This document shows, in pieces, positions 1 through 10,906 of a stretch of DNA of 64,000 nucleotides. The notes below the pieces were generated by a model. The model ran no database searches, was not told the DNA's origin, and saw only the letters and a list, made by a program, of their open reading frames with translations. The translations under genes were made by a program, and so were the position numbers. How positions within the stretch are numbered: the stretch's first letter is position 1; the number at the start of each line of letters is the position of its first letter. The DNA lies in contig JAFKAC010000028.1 in NCBI GenBank assembly GCA_025766275.1, forward strand, positions 620,001 to 684,000, given 5' to 3'. Source of the DNA: Lactarius indigo (Eukaryota; Basidiomycota; Agaricomycetes; Russulales; Russulaceae).

Positions 1-637
1 CTCCACCTGAGGACCGAAGTCAGACTGCGGCAGTGAAGCGCCAGAAATGGGGAGAGAATACCCCAATTGACGTCCTCCGAAGAGAGTCCCAGGACCATCC
101 GGGGTCACCAGTAACACGGGCTAATCGATCGAGGTCGCTCGCTGGTCCACGAGTCCAAATCATATAGTCTGGGGAATACTAAGTCTGTAGTCATGTCCGC
201 TGAAGATGACCCGACGTACTGATCGAAGTGGATCCACCGAGAGTGCGCCCGCGAGGATATGGGATGGACCGCCCTCCCAAACCAGTCTGAGGGACAGTGG
301 TATCGTTCCAAGAGACATTAGACGGTACAAGTGTCGTGCAAAGGAACGGGATGGGAATAAAAGGGTTGACCGTATCACTGGGGTATATAAGCCCCGACTG
401 CAGAGGACCGTAGAAATAAAAATTAGAAAAATCGACCAACCTTGGTCCAGCTTCGACTAAAAGTACACGATCATTCGGATTTGCGCTCAACCTATTTGCC
501 AAGACACTGCCCCCCGGGCCCGCTAGACAAGTGTCAGAGAGCGCTAGAAGTATATAGACGCTCGGACGCACATCCCACGACGATGTATGTGTAAGGGGAA
601 TTGGGCAGCTTCGAAGGGTCGGTATACACCGCCGCAA
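1..637 (-). pseudogene. GMC oxidoreductase gene fragment (N-terminal FAD-binding part)
   Basis: Reading leftward from 637, the minus strand encodes GGSVLANRLS followed by VLLVEAG, which match the dinucleotide-binding region of GMC flavoenzymes (aryl-alcohol oxidase, glucose or choline oxidase-like). YPRGRTLGGSTSIS then matches the first GMC signature. This frame stops at 191. The family sequence resumes at about 148 as DLDRLARVTGDPGWSWDSL after a stretch that could be a ~68-nt intron (donor GTCATC, acceptor CCAG). It then meets another stop near 20. The extreme N-terminus (the GxGxxG start) is not recognisable and the window edge cuts the 3' part, so this is either a partial gene with introns or a decayed copy. 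Family known: FAD-dependent oxidation of alcohols, usually secreted in wood-decay fungi. Assignment to the family is firm; substrate and functionality are not. Confidence 0.7.
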
Positions 638-2625
638 AAACGGGTTTCAAAAAGAGAAGGGCAATGACGGAAAGTCGCATGGTGGAAACCACAAATAGAA
701 GGAAGTCTACAGTATCAGGGTCTTGGAGAATACGGCTTTATGTAGCCCGCTATTAGGTAGGAAGTGGGGCCTTATTGAGCCAGCGGGGTCCGGTCTGCTA
801 GAATGTTCCCGCCCAGGAGCGCTCGACCTGATTGCGACCCGAGATAGAAGAACCAATTATACTTGAAGTCGTCGCGGTTTTACTAGTAATGCATAATGAG
901 TTGCGGCCATTTCGATGCCAGGGCTCCTTGATGGTTTGAAAGCAGCTGTACTAACTCCGAGTCATTATGCATCATGACAACCATGATTTCGATTGTATGT
1001 CAAGGTTTAACAATCAGGTATGGAAGCACGGAAATATGGAAATGTGGAAGTCCACATGGGAGCGTCAAGGGAAGCGTGAAAGCCCACATGTTAGCATGGG
1101 ACCCTACATGCAAGTGTGGAGGCCCAGAAGTCAGTGCGGCGCAAAGTGTAGTGTTATGATGTAGAGTGTAAGTGCGCAGAAATCCGGGATGGCGATAGGG
1201 AGAAAGGACGTAGTGTATTTTAAAATTTTATTTATTTACTGTATTGTAATCGGGAATCCGGTAAAATCAAGTAATATGCACTTTTGCTGATGGCTCGGTA
1301 CTACTGGTAGGCGGCAGCGCCCTTGGTGTTCTCTGTACTTGGGACCTTTTCCCGGCAGCGCTCCGGGAACGACTCTATGGGCGTGTGATTCTGAGCTGCG
1401 GGGGCTGCTGGATTCGAGGATTAGCTCCCGGTTTGCTGCAACAGTGTCTTCTTGTCTTCGCACAAAATCGTTATAATCATCCAACATCTGCCGCGGGAAT
1501 TTCGCACCGTCATCGGCGGTGGTAGCGTGGTTGGTGGCGATCCAAGGAGCCTAGCTAAATGGAGCATCATTCGGTGTCAAAGTGGACCATTCCAGGATCA
1601 ATTGGCAGTTCTCAATTGGGCGCAAAACAAGGGCGATGTGGAATTGGGGACCTAATGGGGACAGGTGGTATGGTGGCACCGTGACGCCGTACTTTTTCAT
1701 CAATGAGGCCTAATGAGGGTTTGATATACCTTTGGCGCAATCTCGTTCACGCTCAGGCCAGATTAGCAGAGTGTATTTATTCGTGGGTTCAAGTTTCGTG
1801 TCCGTAATAATCGCGCGATATATGGGAAGAAGATCAGAAAAACCCACTTCAAGAGGCGCACCACCTCTATGGCACTCAAGATCGTAGTTCATATAACGTT
1901 CATTTGCCACCGTGACGCGCTTGAAACCAACAGACCCCCCCAAAATTGCTGCGATGCCCCATGCGAGGAACCACTGCGCAGCCTGCGCTCTAGCGTCCAC
2001 GCACTATACAACTGCCAGCGCCACTGACACGCTCATGGCGCCAGGTGACGTGGTGACGAATCACTCCACATCATTACCAACTAATAGGCACAATCGATTA
2101 GGAAGCCTGATGGACGCAGGCGCAAATCTTTACTCGGGGTCTATACCCACGGCACGCATCCCGAGATATAAATAGTTCAAAAAAGAAAAAAGGACATTGC
2201 GGTCGAAGCTTAAAGCCGCGGCGGGACCCAGTCCAGACTCAAAGCTCAAAGGGCGACGACTGTGGGCCGGACACCTCACACCAATACTAGCCGTGCCAAG
2301 GGTACAGCGCTCTTTTGAGATTTTCTAGTCATAGTCCTGAGCTTTCGCAGTACTGTCCAACGGCCCTCTTCGCGTCGTACTAGATCACATTACCAAAGTG
2401 AGGGTCGCGGGCACAGGTCATTTCTCCGCACGTTTGGTATACTGATATGGACTGCATGAGACCTAACCGAGGACATAACTGCGATGTGGTTGTCATTCGT
2501 GATGATGATCTCGCAGCAATGCTTGACGTACTCGGTGACAGTGCTGTAAGTAGAAGGTTATACGCTACCTTGAAACAAGCTGAAGAAGAGCCCTGGTCCC
2601 CTGGGTTACCCTGGAGAATAAGATT
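638..2625. other. Unassigned intergenic stretch left of the tandem array
   Basis: No recognisable gene. Two minus-strand open stretches exist: 1236-1487 (opens with MLDDYNDFVRRQEDT, extendable upstream) and 1710-2000 (one hydrophobic segment, WFLAWGIAAILGGSVGF, no ATG of its own). They could be exons of an unknown membrane protein, but nothing ties them together. 1020-1120 has short imperfect repeats of a GTGGAAGTCCACATG-like motif. A 64-codon plus-strand ORF at 2447-2641 runs into the left boundary of the duplicated unit and matches nothing I know. Confidence 0.4.
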
Positions 2626-2997
2626 AAACGGCCCTGAATGACATTATTGTTTTGCACGCGAAAGAGTCACCACATGGTCATGAAAAACAGGAGACGTACT
2701 ACAAGTTGTGTCAGTGCCGCGGCCGCAATCGATCGTGTCTGCATCAAGAAAACGGAATCATCAAAGCGGGAGAACAATCGACGGCGAGGGTCCAAAGCCA
2801 GGGTCCGCAAGCTAAAGTATCCAGGGAAGTAAGCAAAAAAAAAAACTTAGATGTAATCGTAACACTAGTTGGTTGTGGGTATATCAGCAGCACATATAAG
2901 GACGCCGTCATCCTTGTCCAGAAACCAAAAAACAAAAAAAAAAACATAAATACCGTACGAATATCGTAAAAAAAAATCGTCAAGAGTAGTTTTAAAA

Positions 2998-4440
2998 GAT
3001 CACGTAGCCTGCCCTTGATACCGCCTGATGAAATCACGCAACCGCACCTGCCCAAACACAAGATCGGCCTTAAGACCCGCGGCACTCACGAGCGGCGCGC
3101 GCCAGCCCACAGCAGCAGGAGGGTGGAGCTGCTGGGATGGGGGTGGCGGCAGCTGAGGGGATGGAGATGTCGCAATGGCTGGTGGGGGCGTAGGCGAGGG
3201 CACGCAAACGCGGGCCCGAGCACCGGGTGGGTGGGCGAGGGGGCGCGGTAGACGAAAGGACGGGAGTGGCGATGGACGAGGAGAGCGCGGGCGAGGACGG
3301 CGTCGATGCTGCCGCCACGCCGAGCCCGAATAGCGTACAGGGCACGTGCGCCGCGGCTGGCGGCACGTCCTCATTCTCGGCCTTCGCTGGTGCGGGTATT
3401 GCGGGTCTGCCGCGCCTGAGGGAAACACGCGCGTCGTCGTCCTTGGCAGCACGCACTCCCGGCGCGGTGACGCACGTCATTGGCTTGACTGGCTCGGTCT
3501 GTGACGCTGGTGCTGCCCTCGGGGTAGATAGGACGTTCTTGTCGCTCTTATCGGCAGCAGCTTTGGGCTGTGCAAGATTGCCCGTAGCCTTGGTCGCTGG
3601 CGTACTGGCACCCCCAGCTTTGGTAACCTCCGCCGATATAGACGCCACAGCAGTGGCCCGCCCGCCGCGTGCAGACTTGACGTCGTACTTCATCTCCATC
3701 TGAGGCGACGGGTACTTGTTCGCGTGGCAGCAATGGGGAGGGATTGTAGTTCAAATATGCGTCCAAATATGCGTCTAGGGCCAGATACGGGTATGGTTCC
3801 AGTGGAGGAGGGGGCAAAGTCGCAGGGGGAAATATAGCCACGGGGTAGCTCGAGCACGATGTCCTTACTAATCATCAGCCCCGCGCAAGTTAGTGATTCG
3901 TTCACGTGAAGCGCGGACGGGCCACTCACCTCCCAAGAGGCATAGATATGCGTAAAGAGGCGACTTCGCAGACCTGAAATAACGGCAGGGCCTTTTCCTC
4001 ACCGCGATTGCTTCGCCTTCGCCCTCGTCTACGTCACCGCCGTGCCGTGGATGTGCCGAGACCGTGCGGGCAGATCTCGGGACGTCGAATACAAGCTGTG
4101 CAAAACGCTCAGTTTCCAGGTTGGTTGTGTAATCGAGACTACGAAAGGCGATGTTTGCGGGCCTGTCCGAGATGTGGAGCGGCGGTGTCACCTTTTTGCC
4201 AGATCCCGCAGGTAGATGTGGGTGTCAGCCGAGCGTGATGTGCGGATCTGTTGCTCATGCAGAACATATAAGATAAAACGCAACGCAAAAAACAAGGAGA
4301 GGACACACTTTCTTCGCTGAGTGATTCTTCACCTGAAGCTCGACCCAAGCGCTCTCGCATGCGACCAGCATGCCGCCGAGAACGCGGGCCTGCGCCCAAA
4401 TCTTGCTGCCCGCACCGATGACCGGGCATTCTGGCACGGG
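2998..4440 (-). pseudogene. Arrestin-like gene, copy A (internally deleted)
   Basis: Minus-strand pieces in order are: IGAGSKIWAQARVLGGML with CVELQVKNHSAKK-like text (~4430-4309), resembling an arrestin C-type beta-sandwich; AQLVFDVPRSARTVSAHPRHGG (~4090); VNESLTCAGLM with IVLELPRGYI (~3915-3840); then a jump at ~3728 straight into the C-terminal part with KYDVKSARGG (3697) and a tail LRDFIRRYQGQA ending at ~3000. Against copy B, ~1.75 kb coding the proline/alanine-rich middle is deleted. The tail is in a different frame from the KYDVKSARGG part, so there is also a frameshift near 3240. Alpha-arrestins are adaptors that recruit ubiquitin ligases to membrane transporters or act in pH sensing. 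This copy is unlikely to make a full protein. Confidence 0.6.
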
Positions 4441-4967
4441 TCAGGTGTGTAACTCATCGTCTTCTAAGACAGGTCATCGCCAAGGTATCGCTGGAGGACG
4501 TCGACAGGGAATTGTGGCGACGACCCGGTTCTGGTTCTTCCAGGCAACGCCGACAGAGGCGCCGACCTCGTGTCGTGTTCGAACAAGCCTGTTTTCAAAG
4601 TCTATTGACGGAGGGGAAGAAGGTGGGAGAGGAAGGCCGAAGAGGAAGAGGAAGGTGGAGAGGCCGCGCCAGGCCTGGTGGTAGTTCGCGGGTAAAGGTT
4701 GTCCGCCGGCAACTGGTAGCACGGCGTTAGAAGGGGGTAGGCTAAGACCTCAGCAAAGAGGGCGGGTGTGTATGAACTTTGATGTCGCAGATTGGTCCCG
4801 GGATGTCAACTCTGGTGGGGGAAGGAACAGGACAAGTCAGTCAGACAACAGCAGGGAAGAGGCGACCGGACATTCGATGGCAACGAGCTCGACAACGCTG
4901 ATACCAAGACTGAGCCCTATATCTACGCAGGACACGGGCTCACCTCCCAGTGGAATCACGCGGCCTG

Positions 4968-5240
4968 CCCTGACACTGCCTGATCATACCACACAACCGT
5001 GTCTGCCCAAATGCGAGATCGAGCTGAGGGGACGGGTGTTACGAGAAACCGCCATCACAAGGATGGGTGAGGATGAAGAGGGTGGAGTCGTGGACGTCAC
5101 GCGTCACGCCGGGCGGGTGCGCAGGAGACGCGGGAGGCGAAAGGACGAGCGTGGTATTACGAACGGGCATGAATGGCGTCGCTACCGCCCCGCCAAGCCC
5201 GAACAGCGCGCGGGGCCCGAGGCCTGGGCTGACACCTGGG
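4968..5240 (-). pseudogene. Orphan 3' tail of arrestin-like gene, copy A
   Basis: The text CACAACCGTGTCTGCCCAAATGCGAG and the following stretch, up to GCCCGAACAGCGCGCGGGGCCC, is similar to the last ~270 bp of the arrestin-like genes (compare 57965-58230 and 10935-11235). It lies upstream of the full-length arrestin-like gene in the same orientation and is not joined to a body. The equivalent piece in copy B translates as LAFGQARLCGLIRQSQG, the conserved C-terminal motif. It looks like the remnant of an earlier tandem duplicate. Confidence 0.6.
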
Positions 5241-5420
5241 GGGGTCCGAGTGATTCGTGGTAGTGACCGTTCAGAGAATTACACTTCCAACAGACCACGG
5301 CGGTAGTAACCATCCCTCATGTCCGTATCCATGGCTGGCTCGGCGCTCAAATTGAGGAAACCGCTGACCACCCAGTCCTTCCACCCAAATCGATCCCGCC
5401 ATCACTGACCACACATTCAT

Positions 5421-8400
5421 ATGTCGTCGGCCCAGATATCCGTCTCCCCTTCTAATTTTCGCCTCATCCTCGATGCATTTGATCACTACGCCGACCAGGT
5501 TGGCACAGACATCACAAAGAACCCGCTCGCCGAAGCAATCCGACGCTGTGACTCTCCCAATACTGTCCTCCAACTCCTTCAAGACAAGGCCCATGCATTC
5601 AAAGACTACCGAGATGGAGATCGCAAACTCATAAACTGGCTCAAACCGGTAGTCCAGGTCGTCCATGGATTCTCTGGTATTCTTGGAGAGGCCATTAGAT
5701 TCGTCAGTCGAACACCTTCATTCCCGCCATTTGGATTTTCACACTTCTGACACCAGGTACCGTTCCCACCAGCAAGTGCAGTCCTCGTCGGTGTCGAAGT
5801 TCTCCTCACGGTACGTACCCTCTATATTATCCACCTCTATCTTCCTGTTCCTGATCTCACAGTGATGTCTGGACACATCAGGCGGCCAGCGATGTCAGCT
5901 CGAGCTACGATTCCCTTGTAGACTTGTTCGAATGCCTCGCAAATTTCCTCAAACGCCTTCAAATATACACTTCCATCCCGTTCACTCCTTTGATGACAGA
6001 CATCATCGTAAAGATAATGGTTGAGCTACTCTCGGTGCTCGCACTCGCCACTAAACAGGTTCAGCAAGGGAGGTTGAGTAAGTGGCTTATTGGGTCTAAG
6101 TTCTGGTAGCTCAGCGCGATACAGAGAAGTTTGCGAAGAAGCTGCTAGGAGAGAGCGAAATCGAGGCGGTGCTGCAGAAGCTGGACCGTCTGACCCGGGA
6201 AGAAGCTCGGATGATGGCAGCGCAGACTTTAGAAGTGGTGCACTGTCTCGTGAATAATGTGAAGGTGGTCATGGACGGTGGGTCACTGATATTCGGATCG
6301 GTATTGATGTTGCCCCGAGCTGATATCTGGATAGATGGCAGGGCATCGCTGGATGGGGTCAGGAACGTTCTGGGTATGTTACGGCCGGGGCCGTCGCATG
6401 TGCTCAGGTGTCTTGTGCGCCGGCTGACGACTTGTACCAGTCACGATGAGAGGGATAGCAAGCGAGATAAATAAGATGAAACGTCCGTCACCTCTTTGTT
6501 CAACCTCTTTTGATCGCTCAGACTGAATTGTTCATAGGTGACCAGCTGCAAAAGGACGCGCGAAATTGGATCTCCCCTCCAGATCCGTCGAAGAATTACA
6601 ACATTGCGTGTGAAGCTCACCAAACTGGAACGGCCATATGGTTCTTACAAGGCGCCGTCTTTTCTGAGTGGAACGCCAAGGGTACGCTGTTGTGGATTCA
6701 TGGCAAACGTGTGTGTCCTTCTGTATCTTCTGTGTTATGCGCCCTGATGAGTTCCTTGATCCACAGCGGGATCGGGAAAAAGTATTCTCACGTATGTCGC
6801 TTCTGGTCATCGTTGCTTGGTGTCACTCAGGCTCTCCACTAGCACCGCGATCATTCGGGACATCGAGGGCCTGTGCGCAGCCGGATTGGCATTGATGGCG
6901 TATTTTTATTTCGATTTTAGGGACAACGATAAGCAACACCGACGTGGATTACTGTCTTCTATCCTTTGCCAGCTCTGCGCCGAGTCAGATCCTTGCTACG
7001 AAATTCTGTCTCGCCTGTATTCATCTCACGCCGCGGGGACACGAGAGCCCAGCGATAGCGCGCTTGCGCGGTGTCTAAAGGATATGCTCCGACTGGAAGG
7101 ACAGCCGACAATTTATATCATTGTGGACGCTCTGGACGAATGTCCTAACACGTCTGGGATGCCGACGCCACGTGAAAAGGTGCTGGAGTTTTTGGAAGAT
7201 CTTGTCAATTCTCAGCTTCCAAATGTACATCTTTGTATTTCCAGCCGTCCGGAGTTCGACATTCGAAGTGTTTTTGAACCGTTGGCGCAGTTTCGAGTGT
7301 CGCTTCACGATGAAAGCGGGCAGAAAAAGGACATCCTGGATTACATCAGCACTGTCGTCCATTCAGATAAGAAGATGCAAAAGTGGAGAGCACAGGACAA
7401 GCAGCTGGTAATTGATAATCTATCTGAGAGAGCAGACGGAATGTAAGCAATCCCTGTGGACTTGTTGGACGTATTCGCTTACGAAAGCGGACAGGTTCCG
7501 GTGGGTGTTTTGCCAGCTAGAAACCCTGCGTCGTAGATTTCCTGGGACAATTCGGCACACTCTAGACAAGTTGCCTAAAACTTTGGACGAAACATACGAG
7601 CGGATCCTGCTTCACATCGACGAGGAGAAACCAGAACCTGCGTATAATCTGTTCCAGTGTCTAACGGTGGCTATACGTCCCCTTCGCGTTGACGAACTCG
7701 CAGAGGTTCTTGCCCTTCGAATTGACCCCGGACACCCTGTCGAATATCGCCCAGATTGGCGCCCAGAAGATTCACACGAAGCTGTCTTGTCAGCATGCTC
7801 CAGCTTAGTCATGATTGTCGACGTCGATGGTTCACCAGTCGTGCAATTCTCACATTTTTCCGTGAAGGAATTCTTGACCTCCGACCGGCTCGCGACAGCC
7901 AGACAAGAGCTTTCCCGTTATCATATCCTTCCCCAACTTGCGCATACGCTACTCGCTCGAGCTTGCCTCGGAGTCTTACTACAACTAGATGACAGCGTCG
8001 ACAAGGACAGCATCAAGAATCTTCCACTCGCCGTATATGCCGCGCGACATTGGGTTGACCATTGCCAGTTCGGAGATGTGTCGTCCAGCGTCCTGGATGA
8101 GATGGTGCGTCTTTTCGACCGGGACAAGCCACAGTTTTCCACGTGGATCTGGCTGTACGATATTGTCCATCCTTGGAAGGGACACGCATTCACGGCACGT
8201 CCGACGCAGCCAGAGACGACCCCGCTATATTATGCAGTACTCTGTGGATTTCCTGGCCTCGTAGAGCGCCTAGTTGGTATTTATCCGGAGGATGTCAATT
8301 CCGATGGTGGCCTCTATGGGACCCCCTTGCATACAGCACTCATCCGCGGACACATGGATATCGCGCTTTTACTCCTACAGCATGGTGCAGACGTTAATGT

Positions 8401-10129
8401 CCTAGACAAGACGAACGAAGGGTGTACACTGCACGAAGCATCGCTGAGTGGGCGCGTCGACATTGTGCAGTTACTACTCGGATACCAAGCGGATGTCAAC
8501 CTCCTGAACAGTGATCGTCGATCCCCACTCTGGATGGCGTCGTGGCAGGGAGAAGTCGAAGTCGCACGACTATTATTACAGAATGGCGCAAATGTCGAAC
8601 CTCGTGATGTCCAGGGCCGGGCCGCGATGGACACCGCGTGTGCACATGGGCATCTAGAAATTGTACGATTACTGCTCGATAGCGGCGCCCAAGTAGACGC
8701 GCGAAACAATGATGGCTGGACGCCTCTGGGCACGGCATCCCGGAACGGATACCCGGATGTCGTGGAATTGCTTCTCGACCACGGTGCTGACGTGAATTCG
8801 CAAGATAACGAAGGCTGGACCCCATTGCACGGAGCGTCGAATTTCGGGTTTCTCGAAGTCGTGAAGCTACTCCTCGACCACGGCGCAGATGTCAACATCC
8901 GCGACCGCGAAGGCCAGACTCCCTTTCACAAGGCGTTGAAGGACGACCAACTCGAGGTCGTCCGTTTATTTCTCGCGCATGACACTGAACCCGATATCCT
9001 GAATGGGAGGTTCATGACACCCTTGGCCGTAGCATCATGCGATGGCGAGGTGAAGACTTCACGCTTTCTAATCGAACAAGGTGCCAACGTACACTCGAGC
9101 GACCACGAGGGCTGGACTCCCTTACATTTCGCATCACAAAACGGACATCTCGAAGCCGTTCGGCTGTTACTTGACCACGGAGCGGATGCTAATTCGCAGG
9201 AAGTTGACTTTTGGACTCCGCTACATAGTGCGTCGATGAATGGGCATGTCGAGGTTGCGAAATTGCTAGTCGAACGCGGTGCTGACGTTGACAAGAAGAA
9301 CAAGAATCAAGAAACGCCACTGGACCGTGCCTCAACTAAAGAGATGCTCGAGATTATACGCTTCCTTATCAAGCGCGGCTCAGATGTGAATTCCCGAGAT
9401 AGCAAGGAGTGGACACCATTACACACTGCGGCACGTGAGGGGCATCTGGAGGTGGTGAAGCTGTTACTGGAGTCTGGGGCGGAAATCGATGTGCGGAACA
9501 ACGATGACAAATCTCCGTTTGATCTGGCGTTGGCCGACGAGAAGCACGAAGTAGCGATGTTTCTGGCCGAGCGCATGGGAGTAGCTCTACCAGAAACAGC
9601 ATCTCCGGGCACGCTTACGGATGACGACGAGACTCCCGATGACGCGGAAGAGATGACGTTGCACACTGCATCAAACAGCGGACGCCTTGATGTCGTGCGA
9701 ATGCTACTTGATCGCGGGGAAGATGTCGATACTCGGAACAAGGTCTATGCGACGCCTTTGGACGTAGCATCGACTGCAGGACATTTGGAGGTTGTACGCC
9801 TACTGATTGATCGTGGCGCAGACGTGAATTGTCGCGACCGCCGCGGTTGGACTCCATTGCACGAGGCATCTTATAAAGAACACCTCGACATCGTGCGGTT
9901 GCTGATTGAACGTGGCGCTGATATTGACACGCTGCACCTATATCGCTGGACTCCACTGCACATCGCAGCCTCAAATGGGTACACCGAGATCGTGCAGCTA
10001 CTGCTCGACCGAGGCGCTAACGAAAATGTGGTCAACTCCGACGGCAGGACACCGGCCCGAGAGGCAATGGCGAGTGGGCATCGTAGGATTGCGAATTTGC
10101 TTTCAAACCATGGCGTGGGTGGGGTATAG
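5421..10129 (+). CDS. NLR-like protein A: Goodbye domain, NACHT NTPase, 19 ankyrin repeats
   Basis: Exons deduced from GT-AG sites and reading frame: 5421-5702, 5757-5810, 5882-6077, 6125-6277, 6335-6373, 6441-6482, 6538-6708, 6767-6791, 6831-7442, 7495-10129. They sum to 4209 nt, exactly 1403 codons with stop. Residues ~1-110 match the fungal STAND N-terminal Goodbye domain (NFRLILDAF, RDGDRKLINWLKPVV). Walker A GKPGSGKS (~311-318) is split by the 6709-6766 intron. Walker B is IIVDALDE (~417-424), followed by a helical region, then ~19 ankyrin repeats from ~766 to the end, with an acidic linker (DDDETPDDAEE) after repeat 14. The ATG lies in TTCATATGTCG. Family knowledge: STAND NTPases oligomerise on ligand sensing by the repeats and are implicated in fungal heterokaryon and non-self recognition. 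Ligand and output are unknown. All splice sites are intact, so it is probably functional. Confidence 0.9.
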
Positions 10130-10515
10130 TGCTTCGGCAGACGTGATATCACACAACGTATTCTGTATTATAACTGCCCTGTCTTCTCGGACTCCAGATT
10201 CGTGCCATATGGTTCTGATTCGGTTTTTAGCTTTCACATACTTTGTTTTATGACTACAGATGCCGATAAGGTGCTTGCTATCAGTACTGTGTAACTATCA
10301 TAGCATAAATATGCGATGTTTCGTCCATCGTTATCGAATATGTTTTGAGAACGCGCGAACAGTTAGGCCCCCAAGCTTGAAACCGATGCACTTGAATGGC
10401 TTGGAATTAGTATGTATCGACTCGATATCGATCCGTACAAACAACTGGTGGCGCCTTAGCACGGAGAAGCAACAATACTAACCCTGGGACACGAGACGAG
10501 ACTACACAAGTGGAG
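10130..10515. other. 3' flank of NLR-A
   Basis: No gene seen. The sequence is shared in patches with the 3' flank of NLR-B (for example GAGAACGCGCGAACAGT and GGCCCCCAAGCTTGA), showing that the flank belongs to the duplicated unit. Copy B carries about 240 extra bases here (19910-20165). Confidence 0.6.
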
Positions 10516-10906
10516 GTTACACGGCCCTGAATAACATTATTGTTTTGCGCGCAGAAAGTTACTACATGACCATGGAAAACAGGAGACGTACTACGAGTCG
10601 TGTCAGTGCCGCAGCCATGATTGATCGTGTCCGTATCAAGAAAAACGGAATGCTCAAAGCGGGATTACAATCGACAGCCAGGGTCCGAAAAATAAAAAGT
10701 CCAGCAAAGCATACACAAAAAATAGATTGTAATAGTACGACACAAACATTCAAGCAAGCAAGCAAAAAAAAAAAACACTTGCATGTAATCGTTACAGGTA
10801 TATTAGCAGCACAACAACAAATAAGGACGACGGCGTCATCGAGAAACAAAAGAAAAACATAAATACCGTACGAATATCGTAAGAAAAGTCGTCGAGAAGA
10901 GTAGAC

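Larger units (their letters stand above)
2626..10515. repeat. Tandem module copy A (arrestin-like / NLR)
   Basis: The left boundary is where similarity to the other copies begins (CGGCCCTGAATGACATTATTG near 2629; the same words recur near 10512 and 20397). The order inside is: A/T-rich leader with an A-tract (2829), arrestin-like pseudogene (minus), orphan 3' tail (minus), NLR gene (plus), 3' flank. Copy A lacks about 1.75 kb of the arrestin-like gene present in copy B. Confidence 0.85.

Noticed and set aside
1710..2000. Possible one-pass membrane protein on the minus strand
   Set aside because: No ATG, no recognisable family and no demonstrable splice partner; kept only as a note in the intergenic entry.
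4766..5263. 165-codon plus-strand open frame upstream of NLR-A
   Set aside because: It overlaps the orphan arrestin tail on the opposite strand and is broken differently in copies B and C, so it is not conserved as a protein.
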